Source: Paracoccus denitrificans
Lineage (GTDB): Bacteria; Pseudomonadota; Alphaproteobacteria; Rhodobacterales; Rhodobacteraceae
Reading direction: 5' to 3'
DNA: 64,000 bases
NCBI GenBank assembly: GCA_003240735.1
Contig: QFNE01000008.1
Location: 62,001 to 126,000 of the forward strand
Of the stretch, positions 26,594 through 34,492 are shown one piece after another. A model generated the notes under the pieces. It saw only the letters and a list, made by a program, of their open reading frames with translations. It was not told where the DNA came from and did not search any database. Made by a program: the position numbers and the translations under genes. Position 1 is the stretch's first letter; each line of letters starts with the position of its first letter.

Positions 26594-26622
26594 AAAAAGG
26601 CGCCGGGTTTCCGGCGCCTTTT
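26594..26622. terminator. Bidirectional intrinsic terminator
   Basis: AAAAGGCGCCGG / CCGGCGCCTTTT with a GTTT loop gives T-runs in both directions. It sits between the convergent hydroquinone reductase and PQQ dehydrogenase genes. Confidence 0.9.
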
Positions 26623-26651
26623 CGTTTGTCACAGCGGCACCAGCCGCCTGG

Positions 26652-29057
26652 TCATTCGAGCGTATAGGCGATGACGGAATCGCCCAGCGTCGTGCCCAGC
26701 GATCCGTGCCCGCCCGCGGCCAGAACGACATACTGTTTGCCGTCCTTCCCGCGATAGGTCATCGGTGTCGCCTGCCCGCCTGCGGGCAGCTTCTGCTTCC
26801 ACAGGACAGTGCCGTCGCGCATGTCATAGGCGCGGATCACGTCGTCCAGCGATGCTGCCGTGAACGCCACGCCGCCCGCCGTCGTCAATGTGCCGCCATG
26901 GGCCAACATCCCCATTTCGAACGGGATCGGGAACTTGACGCCCAGGAACTTCTGCCCGGCCACGGTTCCGTTGCGCAGCTCCCACGCTGTCTTGCCGTTG
27001 GTCAGATCGACACCCACGCGCACACCCCATGGCGGGGCCTGACATGGAACGCCCAGCGTCGACCGAAACGCCTTGATGGAAATGCCATATGGCCCACCCA
27101 GGTTTTCGTTCCCCGGCGTCTGGCCGGGTTGGCTGAACAGACGCTCATCCAGATCATCCGCCGGACGGGGATACAGCTTGTAGAGATAGGGCAGGAACTG
27201 CGGCGTACCGATCAGCCATTTGTTGACGGGATCGACCGCAACCGAGCCCCAGTTGAAGACCCCGATGTTGCCCGGCCAGACGATCGACCCGGTCAGGGTC
27301 GGCGGGGTGAACGGGTTGCCGTCATAGCGGTTTTCGACAAACGTCTTGCGGCACGCCATCTGATCGAACGGCGTGGTGCCCCACATGTCCGATTCCTTCA
27401 GCGGCGGCGGCGTGAACGTCAGCGATGACATCGGCTGCACCGGCGACGGCTTTTCGTTCGGGATGTCGGTTTCCGTGGAAACCTGCATCTCGGATACCGG
27501 CAGGACGGGTGCGCCGGTGCGGCGGTCCAGAACGAACAGGTTGCCGCCCTTGGTCGGCACGATGACCGAGGGCACGTCCTGACCGTCATGCGGCAGCGTG
27601 ATCAGCACCGGCTGGGACGGATTGTCCCGGTCCCACAGATCGTGCAGCGATGTCTGGTATTTCCACCGCAGCTGTCCGGTCCGCAGGTCCAGCGCCGCAA
27701 GCGCATCGACCATGGCATAGTCTTCCTCGGTCCGGGCAACGCCGATCTGGTCGGGGGATTTGTTGCCGAACGGCACATAGACCATGCCAAGGTTTTCGTC
27801 CGCCGACAGCTGCGTCCATGCGACGGCCGAATTCGGGACATACGTCTCGCCGGGTTGCAGGGGTGCGGTATTGGTCGGATCACCCGCATCGAACTTCCAG
27901 ACGACCTGCCCCGTGCGCACGTCAAAGGCACGGATCACGCCCGACGGGTTGTTTTCGTAATAGTTGTCGGCAATCGCGCTGCCCAGGATGATCAGATCGT
28001 TCGTGACCAACGGGGCCGAAGTTTCCATGTAGGTCGCGCGTTCCGTGTCGGTCATGCCCTCCAGCAGGTTGACATAGCCATCGGTGCCGAAGGTTTTGCA
28101 CAACGCACCCGTTTCAGGGTTCAGCGTGTAAAGCCGCGCGTCGACTGTCGTGGCGACGATCCGGCGCGGGCATTCGGCAATGGCGGCCTCAAGACGCGCG
28201 GTCTGCGCCGGGTCAGTGCCGGCTGGCGCGGCAAACGCGCTAGAATCGTTCCAGGACACGCCGCGGCAGGTCTGGTGCTGATACTGCGGATCCCGCTGCA
28301 TCTGCGGGTCGAACGACCACAGCAGCTTGCCCGTCTCCGGCTCCAGCGCCTGAACGATGTTGTGGGGGGTGCAGAAATACAGCCGCCCGTCGGCTTTGAT
28401 CGGCGTCGCCTCAAACGTATATTCGCCCGAGTCCTGATCGGCTTGCCGCAAGTCGCCGGTGTGATGTTCCCACGCGACCTTCAGTCCCTTCACGTTATCA
28501 AGGTTGATATCCTTCAACGCCGAATAGCGCTGGCCAAGGTTCGTGCCGCCATAGGCGGTCCATTCGTCGGCGGGGTAAGGAACACCCGACGGATCGACCG
28601 CAGGATCGCCTGCATTCTGCGCGACGGGCAGTTCGCCCTTGGTCTGCGCCGGGTCGATGAACCACGAAATGATCCCCAGAATGACGATCCCGCCGATGGT
28701 GGCGCCAAGAATGGGATACCCCGGGGCGGCCGGATGACCGGACCTGCGGATGTCACGCGCAAAGATCGGGATCAGCAGAATCAGGCCGATGAAGACCAGC
28801 AGCGCCCCGCGCGGGATCCACTGCCATTTGTCAAAGCCGACCTCGTAGATCGTCCAAATGAACGTGACGATCAGCGTCCCGGCATAGATCAGAAACCCTG
28901 TCTGGCGCCGGCGCATCAGCTCGATCCCCGATAGGATCAGCCCGATCGAAATGACGATATAGAACCAGCTGCCCCCCGCCATGGCGAGCTTGCCGGCAAA
29001 GAACAGCATGATCAGGCCAAACAACCCGACCGTGAAACCACCCAAAATCGAAGCCAA
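26652..29057 (-). CDS. Membrane-bound PQQ-dependent dehydrogenase (glucose/quinate/shikimate family)
   Basis: An 801-residue quinoprotein that oxidises a sugar or cyclitol in the periplasm and feeds electrons to ubiquinone. Five N-terminal membrane helices (about residues 3-105 and 115-135) precede an eight-bladed PQQ propeller with repeated W-motifs such as ALEPETGKLLWSFDP, RAFDVRTGQVVWKFD and LDRRTGAPVLPV. The preferred start is TTG at 29057 because GGGAGAAG lies seven bases upstream and TM1 begins at once. The open frame extends 28 codons further without membrane features. Glucose, quinate and shikimate enzymes cannot be separated by eye, but neighbouring aroQ makes quinate/shikimate worth testing. 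No PQQ biosynthesis genes are in the window. Confidence 0.88.
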   Translation of the reverse strand: MASILGGFTVGLFGLIMLFFAGKLAMAGGSWFYIVISIGLILSGIELMRRRQTGFLIYAGTLIVTFIWTIYEVGFDKWQWIPRGALLVFIGLILLIPIFARDIRRSGHPAAPGYPILGATIGGIVILGIISWFIDPAQTKGELPVAQNAGDPAVDPSGVPYPADEWTAYGGTNLGQRYSALKDINLDNVKGLKVAWEHHTGDLRQADQDSGEYTFEATPIKADGRLYFCTPHNIVQALEPETGKLLWSFDPQMQRDPQYQHQTCRGVSWNDSSAFAAPAGTDPAQTARLEAAIAECPRRIVATTVDARLYTLNPETGALCKTFGTDGYVNLLEGMTDTERATYMETSAPLVTNDLIILGSAIADNYYENNPSGVIRAFDVRTGQVVWKFDAGDPTNTAPLQPGETYVPNSAVAWTQLSADENLGMVYVPFGNKSPDQIGVARTEEDYAMVDALAALDLRTGQLRWKYQTSLHDLWDRDNPSQPVLITLPHDGQDVPSVIVPTKGGNLFVLDRRTGAPVLPVSEMQVSTETDIPNEKPSPVQPMSSLTFTPPPLKESDMWGTTPFDQMACRKTFVENRYDGNPFTPPTLTGSIVWPGNIGVFNWGSVAVDPVNKWLIGTPQFLPYLYKLYPRPADDLDERLFSQPGQTPGNENLGGPYGISIKAFRSTLGVPCQAPPWGVRVGVDLTNGKTAWELRNGTVAGQKFLGVKFPIPFEMGMLAHGGTLTTAGGVAFTAASLDDVIRAYDMRDGTVLWKQKLPAGGQATPMTYRGKDGKQYVVLAAGGHGSLGTTLGDSVIAYTLE

Positions 29058-29171
29058 CTGACTTCTCCCACACGTGAATAATGCTAGTTGCTGGCGTGGC
29101 GTCGCTGGCGCGCGGGTTGCGCATCGTCTGACAGGCGCCATTGCTGTGGGCTAACCTGTCACCACTTCACG

Positions 29172-29187
29172 ACATTCGCAAGAATGT
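29172..29187 (-). promoter_or_regulatory. Inverted repeat upstream of the PQQ dehydrogenase gene
   Basis: ACATTC-GCAA-GAATGT, perfect 6-bp arms, about 115 bases upstream of the preferred dehydrogenase start and just after aroQ. Possible operator for the dehydrogenase gene. No regulator gene is adjacent. Confidence 0.4.
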
Positions 29188-29221
29188 GTGAGCGGATGTC
29201 GGCGTGACCTGTCCTGCCACC

Positions 29222-29668
29222 TCAGGCGTTGCGGGACAGCAGCGCGGCCACCCTTTGGACGGCATAAACATATCCGTCCGTCCCGCAGCCGCAAATAACG
29301 CCGTCCGCCCGGGAAGAGACATAGGAATGGTGGCGGAACGACTCTCGCTGATGGATGTTCGAGATATGGACTTCGATCACCGGGCCCTCGAACGCCTTCA
29401 GCGCATCCAGAATCGCAACCGACGTGTGGCTGAAGGCTGCGGGGTTGATGATGATGGCCGATGCACCATCGCGCGCGCCCTGGATCCAGTCGATCAGCTC
29501 GCCTTCGTGGTTCGACTGACGAAATTCGACCGAATGTCCCAGATCGGACGCCACGGCCGCGCACCGCGCCGCGACGTCGGCCAGCGTTTCGTGGCCATAA
29601 ATCTGCGGCTCTCGCTGGCCCAGCAGGTTCAGGTTCGGGCCATTCAGGATCAGGATCGGCTTGGTCAT
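29222..29668 (-). CDS. aroQ: Type II 3-dehydroquinate dehydratase
   Basis: A 148-residue dodecameric enzyme converting 3-dehydroquinate to 3-dehydroshikimate. The opening ILNGPNLNLLGQREPQIYG carries the catalytic Tyr, NHEGELIDWI and NPAAFSHTSVAI follow, and EVHISNIHQRESFRHHSY holds the active-site His and Arg. ATG at 29668 starts the conserved domain. It sits between lpxB and the PQQ dehydrogenase gene. It can serve aromatic amino acid synthesis, quinate catabolism, or both. Codon use matches neighbours and I see no sign of transfer. Confidence 0.96.
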   Translation of the reverse strand: MTKPILILNGPNLNLLGQREPQIYGHETLADVAARCAAVASDLGHSVEFRQSNHEGELIDWIQGARDGASAIIINPAAFSHTSVAILDALKAFEGPVIEVHISNIHQRESFRHHSYVSSRADGVICGCGTDGYVYAVQRVAALLSRNA

Positions 29669-29691
29669 CACATCTCTCGGTCCCTGTGTCG

Positions 29692-29709
29692 GCACTTGAT
29701 ACCAAGCGC
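29692..29709 (-). promoter_or_regulatory. Hairpin or operator between lpxB and aroQ
   Basis: GCGCTTG-GTAT-CAAGTGC on the minus strand (7-bp arms, one wobble) lies 24 bases upstream of the aroQ start. It could be an operator or a weak mRNA structure separating aroQ from the lipid A genes. Confidence 0.35.
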
Positions 29710-29720
29710 GTGGCGCCTCG

Positions 29721-30902
29721 TCAGCCCCGCAGACGCGCCACGGCATCAATCACCGACTGCGCCGCCCGCCTGCCCGGCGGTTCCTGCCCGCGACCCAGAC
29801 GCTCCATCGTCAGGTTCATCGCATCCACCTGCGCGGCGCGCGCGACCTTGTCGGTCAACAGCTGCGCCAAGGCCTCGGCGACAGGTTCGGCCTTCAGATG
29901 CTTGCCAAGGAATTCGGGAATGGTGCGCGTGCCGCTGACCAGATTGACCAGGGTGACGGTGTCGGTGCGCATCAGCAACCCGATCAGAATTCGGCTCAGC
30001 GGCGCCATGTCATAGCCGATGACCATCGGCACGTCGTTCGCGGCCAGTTCAAGGCTGACGGTCCCCGACGCAGCCAGCGCCAGATCGGCCGCCGCGAATG
30101 CCGCCCGCTTGGCGTCCTCGGCTTCCACTAAAATGGGGTGACCCGGCCATGTGTCGGGCGCGTCCGACAGCAACTCCGACACGCTTGGCACAGTCGGAAT
30201 GACCACGCGCAGGTCGGGAGCGGCGGCCATCAGCTCCGCAATCGCGGCCTGAAAGGTAGGTCCGATCCGCGACACCTCGCCCCGGCGGGAACCGGGCAGG
30301 CACAGCAACAACGGCGCGTCAGTGGCAATGCCATGTGTCGCACGAAACGCAGCGGCATCTGCCGCAGTCGCGCGGGGTTCGGCCACGACCGGGTGGCCGA
30401 CGAAATCGCAGGTCAGGCCCGACACGCGCATCAAGGGCGGCTCGAACGGCAGAATCGCCAGAACGTGTTGCACCGTCCGCGCCATCTTCTGCGCCCTGCC
30501 CGGGCGCCAAGCCCAGACAGACGGGGCGACATAATGGACACGCGCCACTTCTGGCGCGCGGTCGCGGACGATCTTCTGCACGCGCAGGCCGAAATCGGGG
30601 CTGTCGATGGTGACCAGAACATCGGGGCGGGACGCAATGACCGCTGCCGCCGCCTGCTGAATGCGCCGCTTCAGTGTGCGGTACTTGGGCAGAACTTCGG
30701 CGATCCCCATCACTGCCAGATCGGACATGGGAAAGATGCTGTCCACCCCCTGCGCTTGCATGGCGGGACCGCCAACACCCAGAAACTCGGTGTCAGGCGC
30801 CAGATCACGAAATCCTGCCATCAGTGCCGCGCCCAGCCGGTCGCCAGACGGCTCACCCGCGATCAGAAAGACCTTCACAGGATGGGCCGGGCCGTCATGC
30901 AT
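29721..30902 (-). CDS. lpxB: Lipid-A-disaccharide synthase LpxB
   Basis: A 393-residue GT19 glycosyltransferase that joins UDP-2,3-diacylglucosamine and lipid X on the inner membrane. KVFLIAGEPSGDRLGA opens the GT-B fold, HYVAPSVWAWRPGR and LPGSRRGEVSRIGP follow, and GTVSLELAANDVPMVIGYDM lies in the C-domain. ATG at 30902 overlaps the lpxI stop by 8 bases, and a GTG at codon 9 is an alternative start. It is the last lipid A gene of the envelope cluster. Confidence 0.96.
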   Translation of the reverse strand: MHDGPAHPVKVFLIAGEPSGDRLGAALMAGFRDLAPDTEFLGVGGPAMQAQGVDSIFPMSDLAVMGIAEVLPKYRTLKRRIQQAAAAVIASRPDVLVTIDSPDFGLRVQKIVRDRAPEVARVHYVAPSVWAWRPGRAQKMARTVQHVLAILPFEPPLMRVSGLTCDFVGHPVVAEPRATAADAAAFRATHGIATDAPLLLCLPGSRRGEVSRIGPTFQAAIAELMAAAPDLRVVIPTVPSVSELLSDAPDTWPGHPILVEAEDAKRAAFAAADLALAASGTVSLELAANDVPMVIGYDMAPLSRILIGLLMRTDTVTLVNLVSGTRTIPEFLGKHLKAEPVAEALAQLLTDKVARAAQVDAMNLTMERLGRGQEPPGRRAAQSVIDAVARLRG

Positions 30903-31677
30903 TTGCCCACAGGAAAATGCCCGCAGCCTCTGCCGCTGCGACGGTCGCATCCCGGTCCAGCATCATGACGCCGCCCGCCTGCCACGCGATGCCCGACAGA
31001 TTTGCCGCGGCGGCCTGCGCGACGGTTTCAGGCCCGATCACCGGCATGTCGAACCGCAGGTCCTGCCCCGCCTTCGGTGCCTTGTAGAAGACGCCGCCCG
31101 TCCCGCGGCGGGTCGCCGCCACGAAGTCCAGCATCGCCTTGGTCCCGGGCAGCGTTTCGATTGCAAGGCAAAGACCGCCAGCAACAACGCAACCCTGCCC
31201 GATATCCAACGTTCCGGTCAGCGCCAGTATCTCGGCCGCACGATCGGCGTCCTTTCGGGCGCGCGGGGCGATCTCGCCGCACAAGACGCCCTCATCCGGG
31301 ACCAGCTGGGGCACGATCTCCTGCGCACCGACGACGGGCAGATCCGATTCCTCGAAGATCGCGGCCAACTCGCGAAGTGCGGCATCGTCACCGGACTGGA
31401 TCGCCATCACCATGCGGGGAACCAGCGACGCGGTGCGGGGGTCAAACGCCTCGGGATCAAGCGGCGGCCGCTGCACCGCCCCTGCAAAGACGACGCGGCT
31501 AACCCCTGCCGCCGTCAGCTCCTCGACCAGCGGGACTAGCCGCTCAAGGCGGAACGGGGTCGAGGTCAGCCCTTCGGGCGCAAATCCCTGCAGAGCGTAG
31601 ATCGAGACATCGTCAAGCGATGTGGCGATGATCCCCGCAAGGGGACCCTGTCCGGCGATTACGGCTGTCTTGGTCAT
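30895..31677 (-). CDS. lpxI: UDP-2,3-diacylglucosamine pyrophosphatase LpxI
   Basis: A 260-residue enzyme (former DUF1009) that replaces LpxH in alphaproteobacteria, releasing lipid X from UDP-diacylglucosamine. IAGQGPLAGIIA at the start, FAGAVQRPPL near residue 65 and the C-terminal GGVFYKAPKAGQDLRFDMPV with the catalytic Asp are typical. It overlaps lpxA by 4 bases and lpxB by 8, so the three are translationally coupled. Confidence 0.96.
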   Translation of the reverse strand: MTKTAVIAGQGPLAGIIATSLDDVSIYALQGFAPEGLTSTPFRLERLVPLVEELTAAGVSRVVFAGAVQRPPLDPEAFDPRTASLVPRMVMAIQSGDDAALRELAAIFEESDLPVVGAQEIVPQLVPDEGVLCGEIAPRARKDADRAAEILALTGTLDIGQGCVVAGGLCLAIETLPGTKAMLDFVAATRRGTGGVFYKAPKAGQDLRFDMPVIGPETVAQAAAANLSGIAWQAGGVMMLDRDATVAAAEAAGIFLWANA

Positions 31678-32486
31678 GAATGGCTCGTCAAAAAACTGCG
31701 GTCGGTCGGGCCAAGGATGAAATCCAGAACCTCACGGACCATCGGGTTCACGGCGGTGCTGTCGGCGCGTTCACGTGCGGCTTCGCGGAAGTTGCCCTTG
31801 TCCAGATCGGACAGAAGATCGCGCAACGCAGCAATGTCGGCGCGACCCGCGCCCCTGCGACGCAGACCCACCAGGTTCAGCCCGTCCAGATGCCCACGTG
31901 GCCCCTGGACCAGACCGAACGGCAGCACATCGGCCGTCACCATCGTCACCGCCCCGATCATGGCGCCCCGGCCGATCCGCACGAACTGATGGACGCCAGA
32001 CAGACCCCCAACGATCACGTCGTCGCCAAGGTCACAATGCCCGGCAATGGCCACGTTGTTGACCAGAATCACGCGATCCCCGATGCGGCAGTCATGCGCC
32101 ACGTGCGAGCCCGCCATGAACAGCCCGTCATCACCGACCGTTGTCACCCCGCCCCCGCCTTCGGTGCCGGGGTTCATCGTAACGTATTCGCGGATGCGGT
32201 TGCGCGCGCCAATGACCAGCCGGGTGTTTTCACCCTTGAACTTCAGATCCTGCGGCGCCTCACCGATGCATGCGAACGGAAAGACCGTGGTCTCTGCCCC
32301 GATGGCGGTATCCCCGGTGATCACCGCGTGGCTTTTCACCTCGACCCCGTCGCCAAGCGATACGCGGGGACCGATGTGACAGAAAGGTCCGATCCGCACG
32401 CCCTGCCCCAGCTGGGCCCCGTCTTCGATGATCGAAGAGGGGTGGACGAACGTCTCAGCGGGCACAGGGCTGTCGATGTCAGCCAT
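31674..32486 (-). CDS. lpxA: Acyl-ACP--UDP-N-acetylglucosamine O-acyltransferase LpxA
   Basis: A 270-residue left-handed beta-helix trimer that adds the first fatty acid of lipid A. Hexapeptide repeats run from about residue 15 to 190 (for example GVRIGPFCHIGPRVSLGDGV and HDCRIGDRVILVNNVAIAGH). The catalytic His is in GSHVAHDCRIG. The C-terminal helical domain follows from LNLVGLRRRG. It overlaps fabZ by 8 bases. lpxD, often the neighbour in other proteobacteria, is absent. Confidence 0.97.
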   Translation of the reverse strand: MADIDSPVPAETFVHPSSIIEDGAQLGQGVRIGPFCHIGPRVSLGDGVEVKSHAVITGDTAIGAETTVFPFACIGEAPQDLKFKGENTRLVIGARNRIREYVTMNPGTEGGGGVTTVGDDGLFMAGSHVAHDCRIGDRVILVNNVAIAGHCDLGDDVIVGGLSGVHQFVRIGRGAMIGAVTMVTADVLPFGLVQGPRGHLDGLNLVGLRRRGAGRADIAALRDLLSDLDKGNFREAARERADSTAVNPMVREVLDFILGPTDRSFLTSHS

Positions 32487-32961
32487 TCGCCTCGGCTTTC
32501 ACATCCATCATCGCGGTGATCTCCGCCTCAGCGGCCAGCTTTCCGTCCACCGTGGCGCGGCCCTGAAACTTCCAGATCTTGCCGCCACCCCGGATGACGT
32601 GGACATGCAGCTCGACCACATCGCCGGGCACCACCATGTGGCGGAACTTGGCCTTGTCGATGCTCATGAAATAGACCAGCGGGTTCTTGTCGATCAGCCC
32701 TTTGCTGAGCCCCACGACGACGGCCGCGGTCTGGGCCATAGCCTCGATGATCAGAACTCCCGGCATGATCGGCGCATCCGGGAAATGACCGGGGAAATAT
32801 GGCTCGTTTGCCGTGACGCATTTGATCCCGACGGCCGAGGTGTGGGGCACGATGTCGCGCACCTTGTCGATCAGCAGGAAAGGATAGCGATGCGGGATCA
32901 GTCGCTTGATCAGCGCCAGATCGGCACTTTCCACGGTCGGGGCGGCATCGGTCGCGGTCAT
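32479..32961 (-). CDS. fabZ: 3-hydroxyacyl-ACP dehydratase FabZ
   Basis: A 160-residue hot-dog dehydratase of fatty acid elongation. The active-site His lies in PYFPGHFPDAPIMPGV and the Glu in LIIEAMAQTAA. It sets the balance between 3-hydroxyacyl-ACP for lipid A and chain elongation, which explains its place directly upstream of lpxA. Length and start (ATG at 32961) are normal. Confidence 0.97.
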   Translation of the reverse strand: MTATDAAPTVESADLALIKRLIPHRYPFLLIDKVRDIVPHTSAVGIKCVTANEPYFPGHFPDAPIMPGVLIIEAMAQTAAVVVGLSKGLIDKNPLVYFMSIDKAKFRHMVVPGDVVELHVHVIRGGGKIWKFQGRATVDGKLAAEAEITAMMDVKAEANG

Positions 32962-32999
32962 CGCGTTCTCCGGGTTTCAGGGCGAGCGGTGCCGCCGGT

Positions 33000-33653
33000 T
33001 CATCGTTCGGTTAGCAAAGGCGCACGGCCATTGGCAAGTGAAGGCGCAGACATGCGGCGACCATCGGCCGCCCGGATGGCGGATGACGACAGTGGCGACA
33101 TGGGCACGTTGATCAAAACCCACGCCGGGGGTGTGGTCACCGCCAGACGTGGGGCCAGATGCTCGGGCAACCGATATCGCGACATGGCCTGTGCCGCGCG
33201 CGACAGCCGCCCCTGTAGTCGGGTGCCCGGGCGTGCGATCACGCCGATGGGGATCCGGTCTGCGATATCGCGCCACCGTTGCCATCTGTCGAATTGGACC
33301 AGATTGTCCGACCCCATCAGCCAGATGAAATGCACCGCCGGCCAGCGGCGCTGGATCGCTGCCACGACATCAGCGGTCAGGCGCGTGTTCAGCCGCGCCT
33401 CGATGTCCGTCACCTCGACCCGGGGGTCGCCCTTCAGAATGTCGCGCGCCATCTCCATCCGGGCGGACATCGGGGCGGGGCCATGCGACTTCAACGGATT
33501 TCCGGGCGTCACCAGCCACCAGACCCGGTCCAGCTGAAACCGGCGAATGGCCATGTCGGTCAGATTGACATGCCCCTCATGGGGCGGATCGAACGATCCC
33601 CCGAACAGGCCGATGCGCATGCCCGGCATTGCCAGCGGTCCGTTCAAGATCAC
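33000..33653 (-). CDS. nadD: Nicotinate-nucleotide adenylyltransferase NadD
   Basis: Adenylates nicotinate mononucleotide in NAD synthesis. The nucleotidyltransferase motifs are clear: MRIGLFGGSFDPPHEGHVNL, then LVTPGNPLKSHG, FIWLMGSDNLVQFDRWQRW and the C-terminal SSSAIRAADGRR. The open frame begins at a GTG (33653), but homologues begin at MRIGLFGG, so ATG 33629 or 33620 is also plausible. Its position between ompH and fabZ, inside the outer-membrane biogenesis cluster, is unusual. In many bacteria nadD neighbours proA and rsfS. Confidence 0.92.
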   Translation of the reverse strand: MILNGPLAMPGMRIGLFGGSFDPPHEGHVNLTDMAIRRFQLDRVWWLVTPGNPLKSHGPAPMSARMEMARDILKGDPRVEVTDIEARLNTRLTADVVAAIQRRWPAVHFIWLMGSDNLVQFDRWQRWRDIADRIPIGVIARPGTRLQGRLSRAAQAMSRYRLPEHLAPRLAVTTPPAWVLINVPMSPLSSSAIRAADGRRMSAPSLANGRAPLLTER

Positions 33654-33664
33654 TCGGAACCGCC

Positions 33665-34492
33665 CTAGCCGCCCGGCGGCACGAGTGGGGGTGGATCGGA
33701 CACGCTGCCATCAGCGGGGGGTGCGTTCGCGCTCGGATCATCCATATTACCGGGGGTGCCTGCCCCATCCGGCAAGGGTGGCCCGCCCGGGGCAGCCTCG
33801 GTGGCGGCATCACCGTTCTGCATAGCCATCACCTCGGCCCGGGCGGCGGCCGCGACCTGATCGACGGACACCTGCCCCGCACCGTCCCCTGCCTGCGCAT
33901 CCACCATCGAGATGACTTGCGCGGTCACATCGATGCTTTCCGATGAAAACAGGATCGTTCGCGGGTCCAACGCGACCAGCGCGCCACGCCCCCGCATTTC
34001 CTGACCGATCAGCGGGGCGACGATCCGAAAGAACGCCTGCCGTTCGGCATCGGCAAGGGTGGTCAGCTCTCGGGCCGCGATTTCCCGTTCGGTTCGCACG
34101 CTGGTCACCCGAGCGTCAAAAGCCTGCGCCCGCTTGCGAAAATCCTCGGCCGAAAGGGTTCTGCGCAGGTCGGTCAGGGCCGATTCCTCGGCACTCAGTT
34201 CGTTGAAGATACGCTCATTGTCGGCGGCCACGGTGCGCGACCGGCTGCCCAGTTCCTGCTGAACCCGCAACCCCCATTTCGACCGCAGAAACAGTGCCTC
34301 TTGGTCGACAGTGACAATGGCCTGCTGAACCGCCGGATCGTTTGGCGACGGCATCGGAATGGTCGCGGACTGCTGGGTTGGCGACGGCGCCGGCGTAAGA
34401 CCCGGGGCTGGGTTCTGTGCCAGCACCGGGGGCGCGGCCAAGACCAGCGACGCAAGCAGCGCTGCCCCGGCTGTCTTGGCCGTTCCCCACAT
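33665..34492 (-). CDS. OmpH/Skp-family periplasmic chaperone
   Basis: A 275-residue secreted protein. The signal peptide (about residues 1-25, cleaved after PPVLA) is followed by a short Pro/Gln stretch, then an OmpH domain with a beta strand (AIVTVDQEALFLRSKWG) and a coiled-coil tentacle (about 70-160). The C-terminal 45 residues are a Pro/Gly/Asp-rich tail not found in E. coli Skp. It binds unfolded outer-membrane proteins for BamA. The downstream bamA-ompH junction shares bases (bamA stop at 34492), as expected for co-translated partners. Confidence 0.88.
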   Translation of the reverse strand: MWGTAKTAGAALLASLVLAAPPVLAQNPAPGLTPAPSPTQQSATIPMPSPNDPAVQQAIVTVDQEALFLRSKWGLRVQQELGSRSRTVAADNERIFNELSAEESALTDLRRTLSAEDFRKRAQAFDARVTSVRTEREIAARELTTLADAERQAFFRIVAPLIGQEMRGRGALVALDPRTILFSSESIDVTAQVISMVDAQAGDGAGQVSVDQVAAAARAEVMAMQNGDAATEAAPGGPPLPDGAGTPGNMDDPSANAPPADGSVSDPPPLVPPGG

